Assembly: GCA_027475525.1 (NCBI GenBank)
Contig: JAMWFC010000031.1
Coordinates: 62,001 to 126,000, forward strand
Source of the DNA: Macrolepiota albuminosa
Taxonomy: Eukaryota; Basidiomycota; Agaricomycetes; Agaricales; Agaricaceae
Length of the DNA: 64,000 nt
Reading direction: 5' to 3'
Part shown: in pieces, positions 44,978 through 56,700 of the stretch
Layout: each line of letters opens with the position of its first letter
Numbering within the stretch: the first letter of the stretch is position 1
Program-made: the position numbers and the translations under genes
Notes under the pieces: model-generated
The model's input: only the letters and a program-made list of their open reading frames with translations
What the model was told of the DNA's origin: nothing
Databases searched by the model: none

Positions 44978-45031
44978 TTATCTCTAATTTTATCGCTTTT
45001 GAGGAGATACTTGTCTCCCCAGATAAGATAG
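44978..45031. promoter_or_regulatory. Cluster of GATA-factor sites upstream of nitrite reductase
   Basis: Four HGATAR sites in 54 bp: TTATCT (44978-44983), TTATCG (45... reading 44990-44995), AGATAA (45021-45026) and AGATAG (45026-45031). They lie 470-520 bp before the ATG. AreA/NIT2-type GATA activators bind such paired sites to switch on nitrate and nitrite assimilation when preferred nitrogen is absent. Binding here is inferred. Confidence 0.5.
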
Positions 45032-45498
45032 CGCCGTAAATGAACTGCCAAGATTTTAGATGCAATTTACTTGCGCTCTGAAGTTGGTGTTCTGCATGAG
45101 GTTATGTATCAACTGTTCATCAAGCGTTCAGTCGAGCCTTCAAGCCATGACTACGCTTCCTTACGGACATCTCGAAGGACTTCATCCCTCGCTGTCGATC
45201 GCGTCCAAGCGGGGAAAGCCGACCCAAGGCCAATACCGATCCGACTGCTTCCCCTTCCACCCCTGCCTTGGCTTGGGCTTATCGTATGAACAGTGGGAAA
45301 TGATAGTTGGACGAAGAGCGCTATCGCCATGTAATTCCAATTCTTCCAATCTTGGTAACCGGATTCTCGTGCCGCAATTGCCGTTATGTCTTCCAGTTAT
45401 TCTCGGAGTCCAACTGCAAGTCAAAATGTATTGCATTCTAAGTCTGAGCTTCTTGTATCGCCTTGGCACACCACCTCCTCGTCTTCTGCGTGAGAATC

Positions 45499-48400
45499 AT
45501 GTCAGCTCCATCAACCAGCAAGGACGTTGTCATAGACCGTCCTCCTGCACTCAATACAATTGCAACGCTTGATGATGCTGCAGCCACTCAAGTCCCTGAA
45601 GGCCGTGAAGTCATATTCGTTGGTATGTTACCCGTGTAACTTCTGAGTCCTATATGTCCTCACATATCTTCAAGCTGGCCTTGGAATGGTTGGAATTGGT
45701 ACGACTCGAAATTTATCAATCGCTACCGAAAACATCGACAATTATTCTTCTCTCCAGCTTTCATTGAAAAACTGTTGAACTTGGATGTCAACCAGAAGTA
45801 CTTTATCGTCACCTGTGGAGAAGAAAGTCATCTGGCCTATAATCGTGTTGGGTACGTGATGGGTTTGATTTTTCGGGCCGGTTCTAAAGGCATGCATTCG
45901 TAGTTTGACCGAGTACTTCGAACATCGCAATGTAACCTTATGTCACCGAAACTTTCGTTGATTCTGATAACTGATGCCCCACTTTAGGTCGAAGATCTGT
46001 ATCTTAACCCGCCATCTTGGTACGCGCAGCACCATCCTCACAGGCTGATTTATCACCTTCAAGAAACCGTCATCCACCTATCGCCCGAGAAGAACCTCAT
46101 CCACACTAGCAAGAACCGATCCTTCTCTTACAGCAAATGTGTCATTGCCACTGGTTCTCGTGCAGACCTCCCTCCGTACGTCCCACCAGACGTGGCAGAG
46201 AAAACCCAAGGAGTCTTCGTCTATCGCAACATTGCCGACCTAGAAGGTATCATCGCCTACGCAGAACAACCTTCCGTCAAACACGCCGTCGTTGTCGGTG
46301 GTGGCCTGTTAGGTCTAGAAGCTGCAAAAGCAGTATACGATATGCCTTCGTATGTAATTTGACTTATCTCTTGCTAGACTTCATCTCAATGAAGGAATTA
46401 GAATCTCCCGCGTTAGTATCATCAACAGACAAGCCTATCCCTTATCTCGTCAGCTAGACGCTGAAGCCGGTGAAATGGTCCTCCACCAGATCGAGGCCAT
46501 GGGCGTCCAAGTACTTACGCGATGCTCGCCAATTCGTCAAATTACTCGTGCACGCGCTAATGAAGACGGATCGAGTTCCCACCAAGAGATGTTCGCCGGG
46601 TTCGAGTTGCAAGATGGGTCGATACACGAAGCGGATTTGGTTATCTATGCCATCGGTATCCGACCCAGAGATGACGTAGCGAAGGCCAGTGGACTGCAGT
46701 GTCATCCGCGGGGCGGTATAATCGTCAACGATGACTTAAAGACATCCGTTGACAACGTATATGCTATCGGAGAATGCGCAAGCTGGAGGGAAAACAGTTA
46801 TGGTCTAATCGGTCCCGGAGGTACGTGAAGACTTTCACTTTCCACAGGTACATTATGTTCAAGTCGTGCCGTCTAGTCGAAATGGCCGATATCCTCGCCT
46901 TCAACCTAACACAAACGACATCACACGCTCCTCGTATGATGAACGCTCCCGATCTTAGTACGAAACTCAAGTGTGTCTTTTTCCTTCCGTATCCTTCGAG
47001 TTTCCGCCTAATCTCATTCTACGCAGATTAATGGGCGTCGACGTTGCCTCCTTTGGCGACTACTTCGTCGATCGCCGTCTACCACTTGGCAAAACCCACA
47101 CCATCAACCAACCCACACCTAAGCCCAGTAATGACCATGACCGCCCGGCCATCGAAATCTCCATTGAGGACACCAAGGATCCTAAGACTGCCTCTGTATC
47201 CGAGCCCGAGAAAGCTCTTTCAAGCCGCAGAGGCCGCCATGGCGACAACAACTCAAAGAACCAGTCGATTAACTGTCTCGTCTACAAGGACCCCTTCAGT
47301 GCGACGTATAAAAAGTACATTTTTACTGAGGACGGAAAGTACCTCCTTGGAGGGATGATGGTGGGTGATGTGTCGGACTTTGTGAAGCTCGTGGCGATCG
47401 TCAAGAAGAAGGTTAAAACCTCGCTCACCAGAACCTGAAAACATATTGATTTTTACTTTTCCTCTTCTAGAAACCCCTTGATGTTCCTCCTTCCCAATTT
47501 ATTGTCGGCAACAAGAAAGAAGACGACGACGGTGGGGACCTCGACGACGATGCGCAAGTCTGCAGCTGTCATGTAGGTTTCCCTTTCTTCCCCCAGGTTT
47601 ATCTGACTTTCTGCTTGCATTAGAACGTAACAAAAGGCACTATCGTGCAACGAGTCAGAGACGGTACATGTCTTACTATCCCCGATCTCAAAGCGAAAAC
47701 CAAAATCGGCACCGGGTGCGGTGGTTGTATGCCATTGGTAAGTGTCAAGTGCATCGTGGAAACACCTAGTTTATAGTAATGAATAATTCAACTATCCACG
47801 GTGCAGGCGACCAAAATTTTCAATGCCGAGATGAGGAAAGCTGGCCGAACATTGAACAACGACCTCTGTCCTCACTTCGCGATGAGCCGCCAAGACCTCT
47901 TCAATGTCATCAAAGTCAAGAACCTCCGCTCCTTCTCTGAAATCGTGAAGACCATCGGTGTCAACGGATCTGCTGTCGGGTGCGAGATTTGTAAACCCGC
48001 TGTTGCAAGCATTCTTTCCAGTCTGTACGTGTCCCATCTCTGTCCTTCTCATGGATAATTCTGACGAAATGAGGTGATCAGGTACAACGAACATGTGATG
48101 AAGCCTTCACACCACCAAAATCAAGACACTAACGACCGCTTCATGGCCAACATGCAGCGCAACGGAACATTTAGCGTCGTTCCTCGTATCCCGGCAGGAG
48201 AAATCAGCCCCGACGGTCTCATATCTATCGGTAAGGTAGCGAAGAAGTATAGGCTTTATACAAAGGTACAATCCTTCCTGTTATTCTTGGATCATTCTTG
48301 CTGACTATCGCTTAGATTACTGGCGGACAACGCATAGACATGTTCGGCGCGCGGAAGGACGATCTTCCCGCTATCTGGGAGGAGCTTAACGAAGCAGGGT

Positions 48401-49978
48401 TTGAAAGTGGTCATGCTTACGGGAAGAGTCTACGGACCGTCAAGTCTTGTGTCGGTACTACCTGTACGTACCCAGTTCTCGTTTCCTTTCCTCTCATATC
48501 ATTACATTCTTAGGGTGTCGCTATGGCGTTGGTGACTCTGTTGGCTTAGCCGTGCAACTTGAGAACCGTTATAAAGGTGTTCGTAGCCCACACAAGTTCA
48601 AAGGTGGCGTATCGGGATGCGTCCGCGAATGTGCCGAGGCTCAAGGGAAGGACTTTGGCATTATTGCTACTGATAAAGGGTGGAATAGTATGTTTGCTTC
48701 TTTCGAACTTCTCTGCCAATATCTAACGTGTACATGGTAGTTTTCGTAGGAGGAAATGGCGGTGCTAACCCAGTATGTATGCTCCACTTTCTTCAACCAA
48801 TATAAGTTGATGGTACAGTAGCGTCATGCCGACCTCTTTGCCAAAGATGTTCCCCCCTCCAAGGTTGTCCGCATCATCGACCGGTTCCTAGCCTACTACA
48901 TTATGACTGCGGATAGACTTGAACGCACGGCGCGCTGGATCGAGAGGATGGATGGAGGCATCGAAGTCAGTTGTACATGATGGATATTTTTGACGTGCTC
49001 AGCTTCATATCTGTTGCATAGAAACTTCGTAAAGTCATCCTTCAAGACGAACTTGGAATTTGCAAGGACCTGGATGCACTGATGGACAGCCTTGTGAGCA
49101 CATACGAGGATGAGTGGGCTACAGCTGTGAAAGGTACCTCCTTTTCTCATGCCCTTTGTTCACTTCTAAACAGAGTAAACCAGACCCCTCAAAGCGTAAA
49201 CAATTCAAACAATTTGTCAACACAGATGAAAAGCTTCCTCAAAGTGAAGTTATCACTGAACGTGGGCAGCCCCGCCCCGCAGACTGGCCAAAAGCCTACC
49301 CCCCCGTCAAATTCACATACGAAAACGTCGTCACCGCTAAATCGGAGTGGAAGTGGGTGACTGTTGCGAAGACAGCTGACATGTTGGCAAGTGACTCTGG
49401 GACGACAAGTGCCGCTGTCAAATACGGAAATACCAGGCTTGCAATTTTCCATGTCCCAAATAGAGGATACTATGCTACACAGCAAATGTGTCCTCACAAA
49501 AGGTTCGGACTCCCGCATTGACAGTGTTTTCGTGGATTGTAATGAGTCGATAGAGCCTTCGTTCTTGATCATGGTATCATCGGTGATACTACCAACGGCA
49601 ATCTCGTATGTCTTGTCCATCATTCCTCATAGCATGAACTTACCTAATTCTTAGTATGTCTCGTGCCCACTTCACAAGCGTAACTTCACCCTCACTGGCG
49701 GGGAATGCCTAAATGACTCAGACTATCAAATTTTAACGTTCGATGCGCGCGAGAACCCAGACGAGAAGGAAGAAGTTCAGCTCTTACTCCCCCCGGTCGA
49801 AGAGCTCGATAGTGTGATAGGTACTGAGAAGTGGCTTGTCAGACAGGCTGAATCGCAAGCGTTGGGGCTCAATTCAGCGACGCAGATCGAGGTTGTGGGG
49901 CCGAAAGGTCTGACGGCAGACGCTTCGTCGTCTTGTGGGGATGGTTCAAGTTGTAGCAACAGCAAATTGGAATGGTAA
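45499..49978 (+). CDS. niiA: Nitrite reductase [NAD(P)H], assimilatory
   Basis: Reduces nitrite to ammonium with NAD(P)H in the cytosol. 20 exons: 45499-45622, 45675-45698, 45758-45851, 45904-45931, 45988-46349, 46402-46820, 46877-46970, 47027-47411, 47471-47572, 47624-47737, 47807-48024, 48082-48265, 48316-48463, 48514-48687, 48741-48772, 48822-48965, 49022-49126, 49174-49502, 49554-49605, 49655-49978; 1,151 aa, all phases consistent. Residues 37-385: FAD/NAD(P)H domain (AGLGMVGIAFIEKLL; VVGGGLLGLEAAK; IYAIGIRPRDD). About 540-580: [2Fe-2S] BFD-like (CSCH...GCGGC). About 690-910: siroheme/4Fe-4S half (SCVGTTWCRYG; GGVSGCVREC). About 1015-1055: Rieske (CPHKR...CPLHKRNF). Slightly longer than A. 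nidulans NiiA. Exons of 24 and 28 bp are notable. Only the intron at 49127 (GTGAAA donor) is uncertain; GTACCT at 49133 is the alternative. No nitrate reductase or transporter is in the window. Confidence 0.95.
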
Positions 49979-50247
49979 TAACGATATGTCATGAATACTT
50001 AAAGTTGAATTTTTAAGACTCCTCGTCCAATAATGCTGTATTATTAAGAAAAACATAGATCCGTATCGTTAAAGGTTGCCCCATTCATGTGTCTGGGATG
50101 ATTAACTTAATATCCACCTTTTCGGACTCCTCAAGTGGCAACGGTTCCCCTTCCTTCCGTACTAAAATCCCGCAACATGCAACAATGTTGTTGAAGCACA
50201 TGATTTATCCATGCTGACCGCATCCAAAGTCTGTCCCAGTGACACTA
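49979..50247. other. 3' flank of nitrite reductase
   Basis: Short intergenic stretch up to the solo LTR. AATAAT/ATTAAGAAAAA near 50025-50050 could serve polyadenylation. Nothing else recognised. Confidence 0.35.
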
Positions 50248-50751
50248 TGTTAGGAGCTAATAAAATGTGACCAATGTGATACACAAACAATAGTCATTCG
50301 GTGTTCTGTACCTTTCGGTACTGCAACACCTTTCGGTGTAGCTCCCGTTGGGGAGCTACAGGCCAGCGTTAGCTGCCTGTTTGTTTAGTTTGTTACAGTT
50401 TGTAGGTACCACATGGTGGTTACTGTTGAGTGCTGCTGAACACCGTAAGCGCCGAGTTTTTGATACCCGACAAGGGACAACTTTAATTTCACTATATTTC
50501 TCTTTCTATATTAACCCCTGACATACCATATTATAGATATATAAACCTACTATCAGACGTCGTGCATACCCTCAATCAAGTATACGAGACTGAGGGTAAG
50601 CAATCACATATTCAGAATGACGGACATCAGGCTAATAGCTATACCTAGTCGCATTACTTACTCGTGTGATCTAGGTAAGCTTATCTCAGTCAAGTATACG
50701 AGACTGAGGTCGCATTACTTACTCGTGTGATCTAGGCGTTAACTTCTAACA
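50248..50751 (+). repeat. Solo Copia LTR
   Basis: 504 bp with TGTTAG...CTAACA ends. It shares with the Copia-2 LTRs the GTATAC/GTATAAAC box flanked by CCCTCA and TGAGGG (50573-50597) and the ACCTAG/CTAGGT pair (50643-50675). A TATATAAA lies at 50538. It also has a 10-bp perfect hairpin TGTAGCTCCC/GGGAGCTACA (50337-50360) and a duplicated CGCATTACTTACTCGTGTGA segment. No clear 5-bp target duplication (cacta against gttac), so the flanks may have been altered. Strand is not certain. Confidence 0.65.
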
Positions 50752-51044
50752 GTTACCGGTCAAGAGGCCCCCTCAACAGGTGTTTCCTCATGTGTTGCTC
50801 CCATTGAGCGGATGAGGAATAGAAGAAGAGACAAGGGGAATTGCTGCCAAGGAGATTCATCGAGTAAATTTAAAACGATAATCATTGTGCATATTTCAAA
50901 CAAGTAAGGGTGCTGTCGACGAGTCTATCAAATTGAGTTCTACAACATCCGCGTGATTCCATTCCTCAAATAATAGATGGATGATCATGTCATGATCAGG
51001 AATTATGTAGATATTGGCAATAACTTTGCTCCGAGACCCATACC

Positions 51045-52710
51045 TTAAGTAAGTGTGAATCCAGCGTATCCGGCCCGGGCACACTCTTGAATCAGAGTAG
51101 TGTATTGCGGGAGGCCACCATTGAAGTTGAGTGGTTCGACGCGCTTCCCAGGTACATTGGCGCCTGTGTACCATGACTTACTGCGTGTCCAGAGTCCCTT
51201 GGAGAATACGTTGGCTACGCGCTGAACCCATGCATCTGAAGCTTCTCGCGTTGCATCGATGCGGGTGTAGTTATGTTCACGAAGATAGGTGAGACAGTCA
51301 ACAATCCATTCGCCTTCGATTTCCTATTGAGGCATGATTGTTAGCTTCAGTGACGTTGATGAGGAGGAGCAAGCTTACAGCACATGTAGGCCCGTTGCAG
51401 AACGCGGTAGGACCTTGAGGGCCGTATGGAATAAACATATTTGGATAGCCTTCAACTGCTAATCCCAAATAAGTCGAAAGGCCCTTTGCCCACTTCTCGC
51501 CAATAGAAATCCCACTCGTTCCCCGTATATCGATTTGGGAGATACTCCCCGTCAAGGCATCAAAACCCGTAGCGAGCACAAGCACATCGAGTTCATGTAC
51601 CACCCCATCCCGCGTCTTCGGGCCCTTTGAAGTAACCTCAAGGATCGGCGTCTCATTAAGGTCGACGAGAACAACGTTAGGCTGGTTGAATATCTCATAA
51701 TATGATTCTTCTAAGCTGACACGCTTAGCTCCGAATGGATGCGGTGGCTTTTCCGGTGCGAGCTTGCGCTGCATCTCAGAACCCTGGATCCGTTCAAGCA
51801 CCTTCTTCCTCCAAAAGACATAAGCCTCGGTATTCGCCTTCTCGTCAGTGAGTACATCTTCACACGAGCCATGCACGAAGCGGAGACCTCCTTTAAACCA
51901 CAGATCGTCAAATAGGAGATATCGCTCCTCCGGGGACATATCAAATACGCCGCGGGGGATACGGTCGAACTCGAACCCGCCAAAAGTTTGCCGGCGGCGT
52001 TGAAAAATGATAGGATACATTTCCTCCTTCATTTTAGTCTGCACAGCGATGCTAAGGGGACGTTGATTCATCATTGGAACTGCGAGGTTAGGTGTGCGTT
52101 GGAAGACGGTGAGGTGGGCTACGATAGGCCCAGCTGCCTGAATTACCTGCACGCCGCTGCAGCCTGTTCCAATGACACCAACTCGTTTTCCAGTGATGTT
52201 AAATCCATCGGGCCATAATGATGTGTGATGCACAACACCTTGGAAGGTGTCAAGCCCTGGTATATTTGGGTAGAAGGGTTTGGATGCGAAGCCGGTGCAG
52301 AGAATGAAGAAGCGCGGGTTGGCGGTTTCTCCTGTATCGGTGAGGATAGACCATCGATTTGTGCTGGTGTTGAAGGAAGCGGAAGTAACTCGCGTATGGA
52401 AGGAGATGTCGCAACTCAGGTTGAGCTTCCTGTCTACGTGATCGAAGTACTCGATTATTTCCTGGCGGCATGGATACTTCTCCGTCCAGTTCCAGTCCTT
52501 CCATAGCTCTTTAAGAGATAATTGATAAATTGAAAATGCAGAGTCGACACGTAGGCCTGGGTAGCGGTTCCAGTACCAGACGCCACCGAGATCCCCGCCA
52601 GCCTCGAAGAGCTTGACGGAAAATCCAGCATTGCGCAGTCTGTGAAGCTGATATACACCAGTGAATCCCGCACCTACAATAAGAACGTCGAGGCCTTGAA
52701 GTGCTATCAT
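51045..52710 (-). CDS. Flavin-dependent Baeyer-Villiger monooxygenase (type I)
   Basis: Two exons, 52710-51379 and 51323-51045. The intron (55 bp, GTAAGC...AATAG, GCTAAC branch site) is phase 0. 536 aa, the usual length of cyclohexanone-monooxygenase-type enzymes. An in-frame TAG 18 nt upstream supports the ATG at 52710. Seen: FAD site GAGFTG (13-18), GGVWYWNRYPGLRVD (42-56) matching the type I BVMO pattern, the fingerprint FxGxxxHxxxWP (156-167, FQGVVHHTSLWP), the NADP site GTGCSG (181-186), and LATGFDALTG near 410. Known members insert oxygen next to ketones using NADPH and O2; the substrate cannot be told. No stops or shifts. It converges with nitrite reductase, with a solo LTR between them; no pathway partner is visible. 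Confidence 0.93.
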
Positions 52711-53717
52711 GAATTCAATGATTATCTAAATGCACAACCTGTCATATATGGGGAGCCTAAATAGCTAGGCTGTCATGAGGTGTATCTACACATATGAAGT
52801 GATATGAAAGGTGCCATTAGAGCCGAACTTCACCTCGTGAAGAAGATGACGAAGAAGGTTTCGGAGACCAACCAGGTTGAAGTAAAGAGCCATGGGAGGG
52901 ACGATCAATCAAGAACCCCACCGACCGCCGGACCTCGGAGGAAAGTCTGAGAGTTCCGATTTTTATGAAAGAGATCCGTCTAGGGCTGGGTTAAAAATGT
53001 TTCGCCGGCTGTGAGAAATGTGAGATTCTCCGGCCGCCAATGTGAGGTATTTCTCACAATACTGGTGTGAAAAAGTGAGTGAAGGGCCCCACGCAACCTT
53101 CCCATTGGGTGCTTACTTTAGATATTTCGTTATGGTGCGGCGCACTGCTTTACAATTTTTACGAGAGAACAAAATATCTAAGGTGAGAGGTGAGCCCGGC
53201 CCACCGGGTGGCCATGCTAGAGTGAGAGTCTCACCGATGATTTACAGATATAAACAAAATTAACAGAAAATAAGATAAGTGGGATGAAAAACTAGAGAAG
53301 GAAGAATACGCGGTGAGGACTGAGTGGCAATGTGAGAGAGCGCAATAGCGCTCACCTGGGCAGCAGACGAGGAAGGGGGAGGACGGAAGAAAGGCTACCC
53401 GAGATGTCTGAGACTGCGTACCATGCTGACAACGTCACGGCATCTGCCAGACCCTCGCCGTGCCGTGATCGGCACACAATCGGGGGGAAAGAGAGGTGCG
53501 AACGAGATCGGAGAAACTTTTGCGCACGCAGAGGCCTCCGAAAACGCTCACCTTCGGCGCTCGCCTTTACGCCGATTATTAACGTGAAAAATACATTACG
53601 TAATCAGATTTTCTGCTGTCAATTTCTCAACGAAAGTTCAACGAAAGAGCTATTTTTTGGTGTAAATTGAGCATTACGATACATTTAGATGCTAACAATA
53701 CTGTAAATTAAGCTTAA
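52711..53717. other. Intergenic stretch with a possible hAT end
   Basis: No supported gene; frames at 53042-53263 and 53332-53670 look random. CTAGGGCTGGGTTAAAAATG (52981-53000) is the near-inverse of ATTTTTAACCTAGCCCTAG at 61383-61401 and resembles hAT terminal inverted repeats. GTGAGA words at 53010-53240 form several short palindromes with TCTCAC. Confidence 0.4.
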
Positions 53718-56700
53718 CTAGTAATATTCATCCATATCCCAATCTTCTGGAAGGCCAGAGGGGGCTGCCACCTTGGTGGTAGACCCCTGTGTTACACCAC
53801 CAATAATCGTGACATCCTCATTGCCACCAAGGCGACAGATGAGTGAGGCAAGAAGAGGGCTGTCAAGCTTGATAAACTGGCCTATATTCCATTGATTACT
53901 GCAGCGGACAATTGTGGCATCATCCATATTCTCTGTATCAACACAGTTGGTTTCATCAAGATCAAATGGATCAGTTTGCTCAAACCAGAGAGCCTCCAGA
54001 TGTGTTTTGTCAACATTGGCAGGGGAAATGTTATCCTCATTAAACAGGTCCATGAGGGTAGGAGCTGAGTATGTTTGAGTGGCAGTATCAGGGGAGGTAG
54101 TATGTAAGGAAACCATGGGGGTTCATCTTCACTTAGATAGCTAATAACAGAATGGAACAAGTCTTAGTATTTGAGGGACCATGGAAGCGTTGATAGTATT
54201 CATTATGCCAAATCTAATATGTGGGAGAGCTTTCACCCATCCCGTTTGTAATTGGTTGACATGGGAACAAATACATTGAATGATTGTTTTGTTTGATCGC
54301 TCTGATGTGCCATTGGTCTGTGGGTGAAAAGAGGTGGACATCTTGTGTTTCATGCCAGTCAATTTCATAAGAGCTCACCAGAATGCCGATGTAAATAGGG
54401 AGTTGCAATCTGTGATAACTTCATATGGGAGACCATTTTCACAGTACCAGTCTCTAAAAAATATTTCTGCAAAGTCCTCACCAGTCTGAGTCGTTTTGCA
54501 AGGGAAAATTTGAATTTCAGCTTCTGTGCAGCAAGTTATCAAACAAAGTGCATCAAACCCATCGTTGATAGGCAAGGGACCCACAAAGTCTAGGGTTACC
54601 AATCCAAAACAACACTCTGAAATTGGGAGAGGGTGTAGGGGCCCCACCAGCTTTTTGGTACTAGATTTATTGCATTGACATTCCATGCAAGATGGTATAT
54701 AGGCTTTGACAAGGTCCCTTCTTATATTTGGCCAGTAATAAGAATGATGCAAGGACACATACATCTTATCTGCTCCAAAATGGCTAAGTTCGTCATGCAT
54801 GATCTGGAACAAGTTCTCGTAGAGGCCCTTATACTTTGGCATGATTAGTTGGTTCCCAATGTAAAGCAATCCATTTTGCATTTCCACTCCTGGCACCAAC
54901 ATTCCATGATCCCTGTCTTCTAAAATCCTTTTTGTATAGTTGTCAAACCTATATCTCTTCTTAATCAGATTAATTATGCTCTCCTCCACCTCCAACATTA
55001 AGACCATTGCTATTTCCACCTCGTGTTCTGGGAGCCTTGACAGGGCATCTGCAACCATATTTTCTTCCCCTTTGATATAATGTATTATATAATCATATTG
55101 CGCCAAGTACTCCATCCATTGTGCCTGACGTTTCAACAAGTCACACTATGTCTCGAAGTTCTTTAACATTTTGTGATTCATGTATACTTCAAAATGCAAT
55201 CCCAGTAAGTCTGTTCTCTATTTATGTAACACCCATATGATGGCAAGCATCTCATGCTTGTGTGTGGGCTACTTCTTCTCCGCTGCTGTTATTTGTCTCA
55301 AACCAAATGCAATGGGACATGCTGACTCCCATATCTTTCCAAAGAATAATACCGCTCCTGTCCATTGTTTGCTTGCATCACAAGTCATGAAGATTCTGTT
55401 GTCTTTTGGATCTTAATGGTCAATTGTTGTCAGACAGTCCCTGCCCACCACTAATTGCTTAATGCCTTTGAATGCAACCTTGTGTTCTATTGTCCATGGC
55501 AGCAACACCAAATTCAATTCTTTTTTTGTAAGTAGTGTTAAAATCAAAGTGTGTTTTGCCAGTGCAGGCAAAAAGGTGGCGATATATCTGACAAGTCCAA
55601 GAAATTAATGCACATGCTTAGCCCTTCTCAGTTGTGGCTAATTGAGAATCTTTTCAACCTTTGAAACATCGGCCTTGGTCCCTTTCTCTGAAATATGATG
55701 TTCTAAGAAATCAATATCCATACAAAACAGATCACTCTTCTTTAAGAAGCAGAACAATCTGGCTTTCCACAACACATCCAAAATTTTACACACATTTTTT
55801 TCATGCTCCTCAAATGTCTTTGACCAGATAATAATATTGTCAAGATAGACGTGACAGATCTTGCTGATGTAATCTCAAAGTGCTAATGTGACACACCATT
55901 GTTGCATTGTAGGTGCATTCTTCAACCCCATGAGCATTACAACCCACTCTCAGAGACTAAAGAGTGTCAAGGTAGCAATGTATTTAATATCATCAGGGTG
56001 CACGAGAGTTTGGAAAAAGGCATTGGTCAAGTCTATTTTTCTCCAAAAACATGTGCCTGGCCATGTGCAATCCATTAATATGTTGTCAATCCAGGGTAAC
56101 GGAAAATTATTGTGGATTGTGTTTGCATTCAACTGTCAATAATTGTTTACCCATCATGGTAAAACTGAAGGGTCTGCTTTTGGGATCATAAACAATGGAC
56201 TTGCATATTGTGATAATGAGGGGCAAATTTTGCCAGCTTTTATGTGTTGGTCAATCAGGATTTGCTACCCATCATAGTATTTTTGCAGGCATGAGTATGA
56301 ACAAGTGACTGTAATTTTTGCAAGGGGCTTAACCTGAATTCAGTGGTAGACACTAGTAGGCAATTCACTAGCATGCAGAATATCTGGCAGAAATTGATCT
56401 TGATATCGACATTTTATTTTGTCATCCATCTTTTTCAACTGAGCTTTACCTGCCAACACCTCTATCCTTGACCTTATCAAGCCCAACACCAATGAATCAC
56501 TTGTCATTGAATTCTTTTTCAAATAGGCAAAATGATCCACATGTTGAAAAAAGAAGGCATTTAATTCTGCACACACCTTTGTGATTTTGAGTTCTTGATG
56601 CTGCCAGCCTTCTTGCTCTGGGCAGCTTTAATCCTAAATTTCCTCCAGGTTTGCTCATTTCTCAACTTTTCTATCTCCTCTTGGCTGCTCTGAATCTATT

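Noticed and set aside
45060..45572. 170-codon plus-strand frame before nitrite reductase
   Set aside because: It overlaps the nitrite reductase start in another frame, has no motif and reads like 5' leader sequence.
53332..53670. 112-codon plus-strand frame in the 52.7-53.7 kb gap
   Set aside because: Arg-rich, no motif, no promoter signal; probably chance.
53718..54116. Independent host gene of 132 codons
   Set aside because: Its start lies in the 69-bp repeat at the broken end of Gypsy-3 and no motif supports it; left within the Gypsy-3 entry.
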